A DNA stretch of 64,000 bases. Source: Anniella stebbinsi. Taxonomy: Eukaryota; Chordata; Lepidosauria; Squamata; Anniellidae. Both the position numbers and the translations under genes were made by a program. The stretch is taken from NCBI GenBank assembly GCA_029215795.1, contig JARDYH010000001.1, positions 404,897,154 to 404,961,153 of the forward strand, given 5' to 3'. Below, in pieces: positions 28,827-40,987 of the stretch (positions are counted from its first letter, which is position 1; every line of letters begins with the position of its first letter). Under the pieces are notes generated by a model. The model was not told where the DNA came from. It did not search any database and saw nothing but the letters and a program-made list of their open reading frames with translations.

Positions 28827-31437
28827 TGCATTGTAATGATGGGGTGAGGCCGACGCATCCCGAACTCCCTCTACGAATGGCTAACACGTGATAGGTAAGC
28901 AGGGAGAAGGGGGGGGGGGAGAGATGCTTTCCTCCCTCCAGATTCCCAGTAGGAAGTCAAACCAGGTAGCAGCAACTCAGGGCAGCAGAAGAGGTAATCG
29001 GAGTTACTTGTGCAGCCTCCTTCGCCCTACCAGGAGGTGGGAACTGGCATCACGTCCGTTGCTTGGCAGAAGGCCGGCTAAAAACTCCTCCGTTCTCCAC
29101 TGCTTCCGCTTGCTCTCCGTTCATTCCTTCTTTCGTCATTGGTTTGTGGCTGCCTTCCCCAAATTGCTTCCCTGGATGTGTCGGGCACATCTGGAGGGCA
29201 CTGGGTTGGGAAAGTCTAGTTTGTGCTGACTATTGCTATTCAACCCGAAGTCCAGCTTTGGCTTGAGCAAGAAGTAAATGCTACGATTGTGGGACATTCT
29301 GGTCCGCTGAACTCAGTATTGTCTACTAGACGAGTCTTTCCCAACCTGGGCACCTCAGATGTGTTGAGACTACAACTCCCATCATCCCCAGACTGCCAAT
29401 GGCCCTGCTGGTTGGGAGATGGTGGGGGTTCTCACTTTTCTACACCAGCCTTCCTCAGCCAAGTGTCTGCCAGCTGTTGTGCATTTCAACTCCCTCATCG
29501 CAGCCAGCATGGCCAGTGGTCATGAATCCAAAACATCTGGAGGGCACCAGGTTGGGGAGGGCTGCTTTTTAATTATATACTGATTGGCAGTGGTGCTCCA
29601 TGGTTTCCATCCCTACCGGGTTGGGGGAGGACCAGAAGGCCTGTTTGCTTGTGCTACAGCCCTCTGTGCTCTAGAGTGGCAGGTTCCTTTCACTCCTCTC
29701 TCCTGTAGCACCTCCAGGATCTTGATCTGCCCACCACTGTCTGCTCTCTTCTCCCCCAAGAACATTGACCCTTGGGCAAGTAATTTTGCATGTTCAAAGA
29801 TGTATTTGTCATACAAACAAAAGTAGAAGTCCAACCTCTGGTTGCCCCATGAGAAAAAGGGCTATTTTAAGCAATTCAATGTGTTGCATGTGTTGCAATA
29901 GATTTAAATTTCTAATTATGGTAAGAGTTAAGCTGCATGAAGAGACCCATCTACGCAGTCTAGACATTTAAATTTCAGGATGCAGAGTACAATCAGCAAA
30001 GACGTTCTTGAGGAAGCCCCATTGAAATGAGTAGGTGTTTAAGGGAAAGCTGTATCTGTAGTTGAGTGGGAGGGGGGTTAATTCCAGTATATCCATTAGA
30101 AAGGGAAATGGATTTTGGTACTCTTTTCCCAGTTGCTTTTTACCCCTTTAAAATGATCCCTGCTGGGTTTCCCACAAACTGACCAGCCAAATATAATTGC
30201 AAACCTCCACTCTCATATAGAGCCATTTATTTATATATATTTCCAAACATGTATATCTTACAGAGCTTCCAGTCTAGAGGGTGGCACTTAAGGAGTCACA
30301 TACTTGGTCCTCATCTCCAAGACCAAGGTACTCTTATTCTTTTTTCCCTCCCCATTTTTCAAGTAATCATTCAGTATTCTGGGGCTGAGCATGCTCATTC
30401 ATCATTGGGCTGTTTTTTGGGGGAAACCCCAGGTTTCCCCCACCATCACCACCATTTGGGTGTGTGTCTACTTCTGCAAAAGTTTGGGTTGCCCCAGCCT
30501 GCCAACACCTCCCTCATGGCTGTGGATGGTGCCATTTTGGCTTCATGAGAATGAGTTTGCTATAATGCAGGGATATACAGGAATTTCATTTCTCTCCTCA
30601 AAAAATGCAAACATGGCCAGTTTTACAATCCCGAATGCGGTTACGAGGGCTTTTTTGGACACATGTTCCCAAAGTTACGATCATGTTTGAAAAAATGCCA
30701 AGTTTAAAAACAACTAATTTTCTCACTTTAGTCAGTGGGGGAAAGTGTACACTTCATGAAAAACATGCACAGAAATGCACACTTTTCCTGCTTGAATGAA
30801 CTGAAAAACAGGTCAAAGATGAAAGGCACAAGCTGTAATGAGCTTTGAAGTGATTTTTTGAGATTTTGGGCAAGCTGAAATTGCTGGTTCTTCCATCCCT
30901 ACTATAATGTATATTATATTCCCATTAAGGCCCTGAAGGCCTTTCAGCCAGGCCTTCAGCGTGGACGGTGGTGGCAGCGACATATATGCTTCTCAGCTAT
31001 TTTAAAGCTCTGCATTCACAACACGTCTGGTGGCCTCACCAATCGTCTCCATGTGAGACAAGCCATTCTGGGCAGCAAAGTCTATCGTATGACCAGAGCG
31101 GTCACAATATTATTTACACAGGCGATTCAGAAAAACATCTTCCATGGCTTGACTTCAAGTCACATAAAAGCAAAATGACTTCATGGGTTGCTATAATGCC
31201 CACATTTTAGCTAGAAGATATACACTCCCTGCTTTTCACAGTAAGGTCTGCCCCCCACCCCAGCTTCTCAGTTTTCTGTACAGTCTTGGCTGCATTTCGT
31301 CTGCCTTTGCTGAGAGTGGATCATGACGGAGCTTAGCCTGGCTGGCCGATCCACTCTAAAGAAAGGATTCAACCCAGACACCCACCCCTTTCTTTCCTGG
31401 CCCTGTGTCCATCTGTGCTCGCTCCAGCTGTCACTGG
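28827..31437. other. Intergenic EDC3-CYP1A spacer
   Basis: Palindromic family A pieces lie at about 29160-29215, 29330-29430 and 29440-29572. A probable hAT-like AT-rich relic, ending ...CCATCCCTA, spans about 30560-30903. No gene is seen. The CYP1A 3' untranslated region should extend left from 31437, but I saw no clear poly(A) signal. Confidence 0.5.
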
Positions 31438-31726
31438 TTAGAAACGCGGTTTGACCTGGAAGTGTTCACACAGCTTGTATTTCATCGTGAGTCCATACTG
31501 AGGAGTCATGTCCACCGTCTCTCCGCTGCACAAACTGAATTCCAGCTGCTGAACCAGGGTGGTCAGGAACAGGAAGATCTCCCCTTTGCCAATATTCTCT
31601 CCCAAGCACCTCCTTTTGCCCAAACCGAACAACAGAACCTTTTCAGTCTCAACTCGGTTGATGCCAGTCCCATCCTCAGCAAGAAATCGTTCTGGGAGAA
31701 AACTAGAAGGGTCCTTCCAAATCCTC
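31438..31726 (-). CDS. CYP1A: CYP1A exon 7 (haem-binding loop, stop)
   Basis: Begins with a split Pro codon (CC|G) after CTTGCAG. It reads [19 protein letters not shown] then [20 protein letters not shown], with the haem-ligand Cys, and ends [19 protein letters not shown] plus QVKPRF before TAA at 31438-31440. The coding part is 289 bp. The conserved PERF and DMTP(x)YGLT segments are intact. Confidence 0.97.
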
Positions 31727-32582
31727 CTGCAAGAAAAAAAAAGGCACACACCACTGTTCACATGTTCCCAGAAGGGGGATCAGGATAAAGCCCAAATCCA
31801 CATCACCCCCAGGATAGGAAATCCAACCAGTGGAGGCTGGTGGCTGCAATTCCATTCTGGACTTCAGTCAGAACCAGCCAGAACTCTTAATGGAGCTATC
31901 CAAAGTGCTGAACCCACTTTGGGGATAGGGTTCAGGATAGTTTTTGCACAGTTCTAGGTGGTTCTGACTAAAACCCAGAATGGAAACAACCCCAGCGAAA
32001 TCACCCACCAGCCTCCCCTGCCTGGATTTCCTGCTGACCATGCTCTCTCCCACTCCACCTGCCAATCATCTGGCGGGTTCCCACCTTTGCATTGCTGTTT
32101 CCTGTCCCCATTCTGAAAGAATGAAATGCCTGCTCTAAGGCTGCACTACTGGCAGGAAGAGCTTGATGCTAAAATAGGTGGGTATTTTGGCCCTACCCAC
32201 CACTGGAATGCACTGCCACTCCCACCCCACCCCCAAGAGCATCCTTGCAATGGAATCCCGCCATCAGGCTGAAAGACATTCTGCACCCCGGACCGTAGGG
32301 GAGGCATTTCAACCTTTTAGGATGGGGAGAAACCGGCACAAAAGCCAGGAGCCCCCCAGTGACTGGAGGCCAGGGAAAGTGGATGGGGCCAGGGGGAGGG
32401 GCATGGCCATCTGAGGAACTGGGGGGGGGGGCTGGACTGGGACCCCCAGAAGGCTGCATCTGGCCCCCAGCCCCACGTTTCTACACCGTTGCCTTAACTA
32501 GGAGCCACGTATCAAACTGGGTTTGTCCGAGTGCCACAAAGCTCCCTTAAACAGCTCTGGAGCAGGTTCTAGAGATACTTAC
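31727..32582. other. CYP1A intron 6: palindromic hAT-MITE and another repeat
   Basis: Family C element at 31828-32020 (CAGTGGAGGCTGGTGGC ... CCACCAGCCTCCCCTG). A further lizard repeat, family D, spans about 32175-32470 (GGAATGCACTGCCACTCCCA ... AAGGCTGCATCTGGCCCC). No coding signal. Confidence 0.6.
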
Positions 32583-32669
32583 GGATCATGGTTGACCTGC
32601 CATTGGTTGACAAACACGCAGGTATCTCGAGGGATGAAGAAGCCTTTCAATGCTGTGTCCCTGTTAGTG
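32583..32669 (-). CDS. CYP1A: CYP1A exon 6
   Basis: 87 bp, the standard CYP1A length. Reads [20 protein letters not shown] then NQWQVNHD. The acceptor is CCTTGCAG|CACTAAC and the donor is GATCC|GTAAGTATC. The phase joins both neighbours. Confidence 0.97.
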
Positions 32670-33759
32670 CTGCAAGGAGAGAGAGAGAGAAGGCACAATA
32701 TTTGGACAGACGCAAGGAGCTGCAAGGACCTACTTCTTATTTCATGAAGGTGACATAGGTTGGACAGGGGGGAAGTTCCAACCCTAAATGCACCTTCCTG
32801 GAAGACACATCATTTTGATAAGACCACTTTCAAGTAAAGACCACTTAGGAAATTGAACTGAAATAAAAATGGAGGAAGATAAAGCACCCTGGAGACACAG
32901 CAGGCTATGAGCCAGGTCTCTTGCTATTGATTGATAAGGATTTCAGCTACTTACAGTACAATCCTAGACATGCCTGGTGAGAAGACTATTGTATTAAATG
33001 GGGCTCACTCCCAGGCTAGTGGATCCATGATTGCAACCTTACACTCTGTGAAACTGCTCTTGTGAAATGAATTCCCCAGCGCCGCCGAAAGGATGGGTAG
33101 AATAATAGCATAAGTGTGTCCCGGGATGGAACGCACTCCCTTGCCCTTGACAATAGACCTTACAAGAACCGGCAACCCTCCAGGTGTTGCTGGACTACCA
33201 CTCCCATCATCCTAGATGACTGGCCATGATGGCAGGGACTGCTGGAACTTGGGAGTCCACCCACCTCTGGAGGACCACACATTCCCCATCCCTGTCTTAT
33301 AGGGCACGAAGTGAGAGCGAGGTGAATACAGAGGGAAAAGTCCAATAAAGACCAGCATTTATTCCCTCTCCGTACAGATCTCTGGGAACTGTAATTGCAG
33401 GGGATGGAGGCTAGGCGTAGGAAGCCACCTTGTCCAGAGTCAGACCATGGGTCCATCTAGCTCAGGGCTCCCCAGCCTTTTTGGACTCGTCTCATTTGGG
33501 AATTCGAGACACTGTTGTGGGCACCACCACAAAATGGCCCCCATGAGTATGTGGGTAGTCACATAATGGCTGCTGTGGGAGTCTGACTAGTCAAAGAGGT
33601 GGCTGGAGAGAAATAGTGAGGCTAGAGGCACGGAGGGAGGGACGGGGAAATAGCGAGGCAAAGGGGTAGAGGGGAGGCGGGGCTGGGGGAGAGGCAGCAA
33701 GATCAAGGGGTGAGTGGGAGAGAGTGGGCAAAGCAGCCAGCCGATCAGTCCAGCCTTAC
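32670..33759. other. CYP1A intron 5
   Basis: Palindromic family A copy at about 33168-33292 and a dispersed lizard repeat piece at about 33414-33470. The remainder is G/A-rich with no recognisable feature. Confidence 0.55.
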
Positions 33760-33883
33760 CAGTGAGGGATTGTGAAAGGTAAGAAGGAGGTGTGTCTGAA
33801 CGTCTCCACGATAAAAGCTTCACTGTAGTGCAACATGGAATGGTCCGACAGCCTGGGCTTCCGCTCCCGGCCAATGGTTCGGT
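33760..33883 (-). CDS. CYP1A: CYP1A exon 5 (K-helix)
   Basis: 124 bp. Reads [20 protein letters not shown] then [20 protein letters not shown], including the ExxR motif of the K-helix (ETFR). The acceptor is GACCTGCAG|ACCGAACC and the donor is CACTG|GTAAGGCTGG. It is separated from exon 4 by only 103 bp. Confidence 0.97.
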
Positions 33884-33986
33884 CTGCAGGTCAAAGGCAG
33901 GAGAAAGAAGAGAGGTTGATGGAGAACCAGCCTTGGAGAAGGGCTTAAAAAAACAGCCCTCAACAGGAGAGGGTCTGGATTTTTAC

Positions 33987-34076
33987 CTATTTCTTCCTGA
34001 ATCTTCTTCTGGGCTTCCGGGTAAGACACCAGATACATGAGGCACCAGGACAGAGCGGTGGTCACCGTGTCGAACC
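33987..34076 (-). CDS. CYP1A: CYP1A exon 4 (I-helix)
   Basis: 90 bp, the standard length. Reads [20 protein letters not shown] then AQKKIQEEI. It carries the I-helix Asp-Thr pair that relays protons to bound oxygen. The acceptor is GTCATAG|GGTTC and the donor is AAATAG|GTAAAAATCC. Confidence 0.97.
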
Positions 34077-35752
34077 CTATGACAGACCCAAAGGGACAGC
34101 CACTCAGCATCAGGTGCAGAACAGCCAAGAGTGATGCAAGCAAACAGACTGTCTTTCAGTGAGCAGGATTCAGGCAGCACTTGTTGATCTTGGATCAACA
34201 AGTGGGATCTGCAGCAAAATATTTACTGCTTTTTTAAAAATCCCACTTTTCAGAACATCATCCTCTCCCAAAGCAGCTCACATCAATTAGGCCTACAGAC
34301 TAAAAAGACAAGGAACACAAGGGAAAGGGTGTGGAAGGTTTTGAAAACTGTGTTATGGAGCGTGTCCTGGGCCCCAACAGTTGTCACTCCTATTATAAAC
34401 CGTTTTAAAACAGTAGTGTAGTTCCTGCCCAGAGCAAGATGACGATTTACGAGCAGGCCTTTACATCAGAACATAAGAAGAGCCGTGCTGGATCGGACCA
34501 AGGGTCCATCCAGTCCAGCACCATGTTCACACAGCAGCCAAGCAGCTGCCCATGGGAAACCCACAAGCAGAAGAGGAGTGCAACGGCACTCTCCCACCCA
34601 TGTTCCCCAGCAACTGCTCTACGTACTGGCTGGGGCATGCTAGTAGTTGTGGGACTTTTTCTGTGTAATCGTGCATGGGATTGTGCCCTAAAAGAAGTTT
34701 GAATGCGGTCGGGACATGCTTGGATTGGGAGGAAAGGCTTTAAAGAGAGTGGAGAAGCAATCTCTGGTGGGAGACCGAATTGCCCCTCACCAGTCTCTCT
34801 GCGGGCCAGATGATGACATCAGTGGGTGTGGCCACACCCACTGATGTCATCACCCCACCTGTTTTCACTTTCTCAGTGGTGAAGGAGCATGGCGTTCCAT
34901 GCCGTAGGAGCATTTGCCAATGGGGAGGTATTTAAATCTAATTAGATTTATCAGCTACCATTATTAATCCATTATCAATCATCATTAATTCTCTCAACAT
35001 GGAGGAAGGGACTCAGCAGTGCTGGGAGGAGCAGCTGCCTGCCTTGCCAGTGCTGCCTGCCTGGTGCTTGGTCTCTCGCTGAGCCCTTGGGCCTGCATCC
35101 ATGCCACTGGTCCCCTGCCAACTGCATCCCTGCTGTCATCTCCGCTCTGATCCCATTGGAAGCAGGGGATGGCATACTGGGGACCCTGCCATGATTTCCA
35201 ATTGGAGACTGGAGATAATGGCGAGGGATCCTCCCTGAAAGAGCGCAAGGAGGCTCTGTGGGAAGGACTGGGGGAGTGCTCGACAGGTCAGACTGGTCTC
35301 ACAGGCTGGGGGGGGGGGGGGTCTGCACCCGCTGGCTTGAATGCATGTCAAGGGTAAGCAAATATTGCCTAAACTGATGAAGGTCACGTAGATTGGACAG
35401 GGCCAAAGTTAATCTGAAGAGGCCTGCGCAGGCAACATGTGTGATAGCACAAGGTAGGAAGAGGCACCGCGTTTTAATGGAGGGCGATTTGCACAGTTCT
35501 CATAGTCAAGACAGAGGAATTGGCTATTCACAGGTCAATAAGAAGAGCACGCCGAGGGCTGGAGCTAAAATGTTCCTGTATTTGGTGCACTGGCGTGAAC
35601 AGCGTATCAGATGATATAAGCAATGGCTGTAATCTTTTATTGTTTTTAGAAGCAGCAAGTGATAAACAGAGTGCATTATAATTGCAGGGTGAGGCTGGCG
35701 GGAGAGGGGTGGGGGAAGAGGAGAGCGAAAGAAGACATTAGCAGGTTCTTAC
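34077..35752. other. CYP1A intron 3: LINE tail and perfect palindrome
   Basis: A CR1-like LINE 3' end on the - strand lies at about 34473-34640 (AACATAAGAAGAGCCGTGCT read on +). A 42-bp palindrome is at 34811-34852 and a 16-bp one (AAATCTAATTAGATTT) at about 34934-34949. A G14 run is at 35308-35321. Confidence 0.6.
34811..34852. repeat. Perfect 42-bp palindrome
   Basis: TGATGACATCAGTGGGTGTG plus G, then its exact reverse complement, with no spacer. Each arm holds a CRE/AP-1-like TGACATCA. Confidence 0.9.
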
Positions 35753-35876
35753 CAGCTCCAAAAATATCACTGACAATATTGATAATCCGTTGGTCCAAGT
35801 GCTGGATATTGGCATTCATGTCGACTTTATCATGGCAGTGGTCGATTAGGGAGTCAGTGATGTCTCGGATGTTGTT
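35753..35876 (-). CDS. CYP1A: CYP1A exon 3
   Basis: 124 bp. Reads NNIRDITDSLIDHCHDKVDM then NIQHLDQRIINIVSDIFGAG, leading into the I-helix. The acceptor is GTATTTCAG|AACAAC and the donor is GAGCTG|GTAAGAACC. Confidence 0.97.
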
Positions 35877-36990
35877 CTGAAATACAAACCCAAAAGATGT
35901 TTGCAGTGCCAAATTCCAAAACCCTACTTCGCACATCACTGATGTGGAGTCAACCTCATTAAGAGGCAGACCTAGGTAGCTCAAGTCTCAAACGAAAAAC
36001 TACACTGGTCCTTAACAAAAAACAGGTATGATACCACAAAGTTAAGGAAAACAACTACAATGGCACCAGTAGTAGTTGCTATCTGAGCAGATATATGTAT
36101 AAAATGTTTATTTCATTAAAAGACTTTATAAAACAAATCACCAAGGGGCTATTTGTCCACCTAGGCCAGCATTGCCTATTCGGAGTGGCAAGGGACCTTT
36201 AGGGTCTTTCCCCATCACTTGCTCCCCAATCTTTGGGACTAGAAACACTGGGGATTAAACCTGGGACCTTTTGCATGCAAAGCAGGTGCTCTACCAATGA
36301 ACTATGGAAGAACCTTCAAGTGGGAGAGCTTGTTTTAGCCTTCCTGCCTACATGTTTCAAGACTCCTGATGCAGCAACCTTCTTGAACCTAAGCAGGTCC
36401 AGGATCGGTCAGTGCTTGGATGGAAGACCCATCTGGGAACCCTATTTATACCACCTTGAGCTCCACAGAAGATAGTGGGGTATAAATGGAATGTGTCAGA
36501 TAGGAGCGAATGGGTTAAAATAGCATAATACATTGCCCATTGTGTATGCAGGAGTGGGCGGAAGGTAGATCTCCAAATGTTTGGGACTTCAACTTCCAGA
36601 AGCACCTGCTAGCATGGCCAATGGTCAGGAATGCTGGGAATTCATGTCAAAAACATCTGGACATGTTTCTGTCCACACCTGCTGGGCAGGAGCCACATAT
36701 TTTATTTGCAAAGGTTGCATGCAGCCATAAATCTAGTTTCAATGCAGTGTATTGCTATATTATTACCCTCCTTTTTCCCAATACTGAAAATAAAGTATCT
36801 TCAACTGCAGTCCATTTTATTCTGCAAATTATTGGCATGCAAGAAATTTACTGAAGCCTCTGTGCTGGATATGGTTTTCTTGTCTGAGCTACAAGCAGAG
36901 TGGACGGTGGGGAGGGGGGAGCCAAGTAACACATGCCAACAACAAAGCAAGTCACTCAGCACCCCGAATGGCAAACACACATACTCTTAC
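35877..36990. other. CYP1A intron 2: repeats
   Basis: A dispersed repeat at about 36150-36300 (ends GGTGCTCTACCAATGAACTATG) and an A2 palindromic element at about 36543-36668. No coding signal. Confidence 0.55.
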
Positions 36991-37827
36991 CTTGTCAAAA
37001 CTCATGTAGTGATCTTTAACTATCCTCTTCACAAGTGCATTGAACCGCTGATTGAGATCCTTGAAGGCCTTCATGGTGCGGCTGGGAAGGTACTGGAGGA
37101 CAGGGATGAAGTCAGCAGGGTTCCCAGAAGCAGCTGCTTCCCCAAACTCATTGTTCATATTCACCATACTGAGCAGCTCCTGGTCTTCATGGTTGTAGCG
37201 CTTACCAAAACACATGGCGCAGATGACATTGACAACGGAGACCACCAGGTACCGGTAAGGTTCAAAGCTCTTCTTTTCCTTCATCAGATCCTGGAACTTT
37301 GTTACGAGGTAGTCTGCTTCTTTGGAGACATGCTCCTCCAGCAGACAAGTGGACGACGTAGGGCTGGCTGAAGTTGAGAATGACTTCAGTGCATTATGGG
37401 CTAGCTTTCTACGGGCTCTCCATACATCCACAGATTGCGGACTGAAGGTGAAACTCTGGCCGTCACCGATGAACTGGAAGCTGTAGAGATCAGGGCGTCC
37501 TGAGAAGTCATCTCCTTGCTTAATCAGGGCTTGCTTGATGGTTTCCAAGCCACTGAGGACCACCACTGGTCTTGTGCCAAGATGGATTTGCATCACATCC
37601 CCATACTTCTGGCTCATCCATGTCAAGGTCTGATGGGGGTTCTTCCCCAGGTCCAGGATGTTGCCAATCAATGGGTATCCCCTTGGCCCTGGGAGTCTCT
37701 TCAGTCCTGGGGGAATATGCTGCCAGAAAGATCTGATGAAAGCCAGAAGCAGATAAGAAAGGACAAAGGCTATGAGGATTTCTGTGACTGACATGATGCC
37801 TTGGCTTCCAATCAGTACAGCCTTCAT
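36991..37827 (-). CDS. CYP1A: CYP1A exon 2 (start codon, membrane anchor)
   Basis: 837 coding bp (279 codons, phase 0). The start chosen is the ATG at 37825-37827 ([20 protein letters not shown]), the first after the acceptor TTCTTTAG|GTGACTTTAG; the exon itself begins at 37841. The hydrophobic anchor spans about residues 12-33. It is followed by the Pro-rich [17 protein letters not shown], then [26 protein letters not shown], the SRS1 region [19 protein letters not shown], the C-helix and [13 protein letters not shown]. Ends ...MSFDK|GTAAGAG. An ATG 30 nt upstream lies in the intron and is ignored. Confidence 0.97.
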
Positions 37828-38743
37828 CTCCCTAAAGTCACCTAAAGAACAAAACAAGCAGAGAGGGAAGAAGAATTGTGAGCCAGATCTGGGACAAGCG
37901 GTGACTCAGTGGTTACAGCACAACCTCAAATACAAAGTTTGCTTTTGGGCCTTAGGAATCTTTTCAGACTAGGATTCCTCCAAATTGAACAACATTTACA
38001 GTGCAATCCAACATATAAATCCTTGGAAGGAAGTCCCATGGAACTAAATGGACCTTGCTCCCAAGCTGCCACCAAACCAGTGCCCTCCAGATGCATTGGA
38101 CTAGAACTCCCATCAGTCCCAGCCAACATGGCTAATGGTCAAGGATGATGGGAGTTATAATACAAGACATCTAGGAGGCGTCAGGCTGGTGTATAGAATC
38201 GCTGCCCTGCATATTCCCCCCCCCCTCCACAATTTTGCTGAGAACCAATGTACTCTGGGAAATTGTGCCAAAATGCTTTAACAAAAGAGGACATTTGATT
38301 GGACATTGCTGACTTAGGAGGCTGACATGGTCTCATTCAGACAGTCGTCAATTAATGGGTTTCTTTTTGACTGGGGTTCTCAACACGTACAAATATTGTA
38401 TTTAGGAGACATAAATTGCTTTGCAACTTGCATGTTGACAGTCATGGGTGTAACAATTGCATGTGAGTGGAAGAGATTTGAGTTTGGTATTTGTCTTGTA
38501 AGCCGTCAACCTCTCAAACACTAAGCAGTTTGACATGTCAGCAAGTACTGCTACGTATTAGGATCAAATGTCATTGGATGTGGTTATGCAGACAACCAAT
38601 TATTTGGTGATTATTTGACAAATAGTTGAATACTCAGAGAAGTGTTTTTGGAGGCAAACTTATGTGCAGAGCTTTCCTCAGCATGTTTACTCAGATGTAA
38701 GTCCTACTTATGAAAATGGGCCTTTACTCCCTAGAACCGAGGT

Positions 38744-39175
38744 AGGCAGAAAGTTGATCTCCAGATAGTAAGAACATAAGAAGAGCCACACTCTATCAGA
38801 CCAAGAGTTCATCCAGTCCAGCATTCATACAGTGGCCAACCAGCTGTCGACGGGGCACCCACAAGTAGGACATGGGGGCAATAGCACCCTCCCACCCATG
38901 TTCCCCAGCAACTGGTGTAGCTAGCCATACTGCCTTTGGTACTGGAGGTAAAATAGAGGCATCAGAACTAGTAGTCACTGGTGTCCTATTCCTCCAGGAA
39001 TTTGTCTAACCTTTTAATGCCATCCATATTGGTGGCCGTCATTACATCTTGTGGTAGTGAATTCCATAGTTAGGGACTTCAACTCCAGGAAACCCCTGCC
39101 AGCATGGCCAATGGTGAGGAATGCTGGGAGTTGAAGTCCAAAACAGCTGCAGATCTACTTTCTGCCCTAGAACAC
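38744..39175. mobile_element. A2 palindromic repeat split by a CR1-like LINE end
   Basis: 38744-38768 (GGCAGAAAGTTGATCTCCAG) and 39071-39175 (GGACTTCAACTCCAGGAAAC ... CTGCAGATCTACTTTCTGCC) are the two parts of one hairpin repeat. Between them, 38769-39070 is a CR1-like 3' end on the - strand with LWNSLPQDV and a KRLDKFLEE remnant. ATAGT occurs at both joints and may be the target duplication. Confidence 0.65.
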
Positions 39176-39549
39176 GGCTTGGCAACGTACAGCCTTTCAC
39201 CTGATTTCAAAAGTCCTATGCAAGAGAACAGTTCAGACCTCTGCTGAGAGCAATTCCTTCCTCCCCTGGAAACCTCTTGGGGAGGGAGAGGGAGGGAGAA
39301 AAAGGGGCCCCTGCCCACTTTTGGCTCAGGAACCACCCACCAGCAAACCGTTCCATCCACCAGGAAAAAGCCCCCCTCCGACCCCCCACCCCACCCTGCC
39401 CTAGAAAATACACTGAGGATTGCTGCCGCTTTAGGTTCTACGGAAGCCTTCTGCCAGCCTAGTGTCTTCTGGGCTGCAAATCCTATCCTTCCCAGCCACC
39501 TTGGCCACTGGCCATCTAACATGAACCAGGCTCAAGCAGCTCTGCAGGG

Positions 39550-40215
39550 CACCCATTCTTCATCTATTTCTATACTGCCCTTCATCCCAGGGTGGCGTAC
39601 AAAATATACAACAAATTGAAAAACCTAATACAAGTCAACAAAGACTAATCAGTTCCAATGAAAGACAAATTAAAAATGTCAGTCACAAAGGCAGGCCGAG
39701 AAGTTACGCAAATTAATGCAGCTCGTAAAAGGAGATGTCTTAATCTTGGGCAGGAAGACTGTGAATTAGGCACCTTTTTAGGGGAGGCCTCCTAAAGCTG
39801 GGGGGAGCACATGAAGCCCTCTCCTGGTGCAAATGGTGGAGGTGCCCCTCCAATTAGGAAAGATGCTTAGCGGAGGACTTCAGCAGAAGACCTGCAGGCC
39901 CAGGCAGGTGAGGATGGGAAAGAGGCATGGGTTCAAGTATTTGGGTCCTCAAGCCATTTACAGCAGCCTTCACCAACCTGCTGCCCTTCAGGTGTGTTGG
40001 GTTGCAACTCCCACAATCCCCACCCATTGACTATGTTGGTTGGAATTATGGGTGTTGCAGTCCAACACATATGGAGGGCACCAGGTTGGGGAAGGCTGGC
40101 ATAGAGCTTTAAGTGCAACCAGTGCACCTTGACTTGGGCCCATAAGTGAATAGGCAACCAGTGCAGCTCCTTTTAGGATCGGAGTGATGTGAACCAATCT
40201 GGCAGGAGTTCCGAG
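39550..40215 (-). mobile_element. L2-like LINE 3' piece
   Basis: Starts on + with TTCTATACTGCCCTTCATCC and an A-rich block. It ends with CTTGACTTGGGCCCATAAGT and AATAGGCAACCAGTGCAGCT, the counterpart of the intact stretch at 50745-50830. A family A hairpin (39967-40107) sits inside it. Confidence 0.55.
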
Positions 40216-40512
40216 TCAGTGTGCTCCTCCCCTGGACAGACTGCATCTCCTGGCCAGAGCCCAGTATGAGCTCAACCTGGGATGCCTGTGGTAGGCAGGA
40301 AAGAGATTACTGCATGAGCAGCTCTCATGAGCCCCCGGTCATGGGCCAAATCCCTCGGCTAGTTGCACTCTCCCATGGCCGGCTTCCCTTCTCCATCTCT
40401 AAATGGGAACAGTCACTGATGCTCTTTCCAGATGGTTCTGAAAAGAAGTATTTTGGAGTGGTGCCATAAATCAGGGGCGGTACAGCAGCTGCTTCCCATC
40501 CCTGGCAGCATC

Positions 40513-40715
40513 TCCAGGTAGAATCATAGAATAGTAGAGTTGGAAGGGGCCTCTAAGGCCATCGAGTCCAACACCCTGTTCAATGCAGGAATCTACCTTA
40601 AAGCATCCCTGACAGATGGCTGTCCAGCTGCCTCCTGAAGGCCTCTAATGTGGGAGAGCTCACCACCTCCCTAGGCAATTGGTTCCATTGTGGTACTGCT
40701 CTAAGGCAAGATTCT
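40513..40715 (-). mobile_element. CR1 LINE 3' end
   Basis: Reads on + AGAATCATAGAATAGTAGAG and TTGGAAGGGGCC, the reverse complement of the CR1 3' end with its ATTCTATG tail repeats. It continues through GACAGATGGCTGTCCAGCTG and CCTAGGCAATTGGTTCCATT. Confidence 0.85.
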
Positions 40716-40987
40716 TGCCTTAGAGCAGGAGTGGGCAGGAGGCAGGTGGCCAGATCGTCGGGACTGCAATTCTAAGAAGCCCCTGCCAACATGACCAATG
40801 GTCAGACAGGAACGCTGGGAGCTGAAGTCCAAAACATCTGGAGATCTAGACCTTCTGTCCTCCCCTGCTCTGGAGCTACTGCCTGTCAGTGTTGACAATA
40901 CTGGCTCAGATGGACCCGTTCAGTATAAGACAGGTTCCAATGTCCCTAGATCAACTTGCTATCCCAATGCAGTACTGCATGTTCCTA

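Noticed and set aside
36631..37371. 246-codon + strand frame
   Set aside because: Antisense shadow of CYP1A exon 2.
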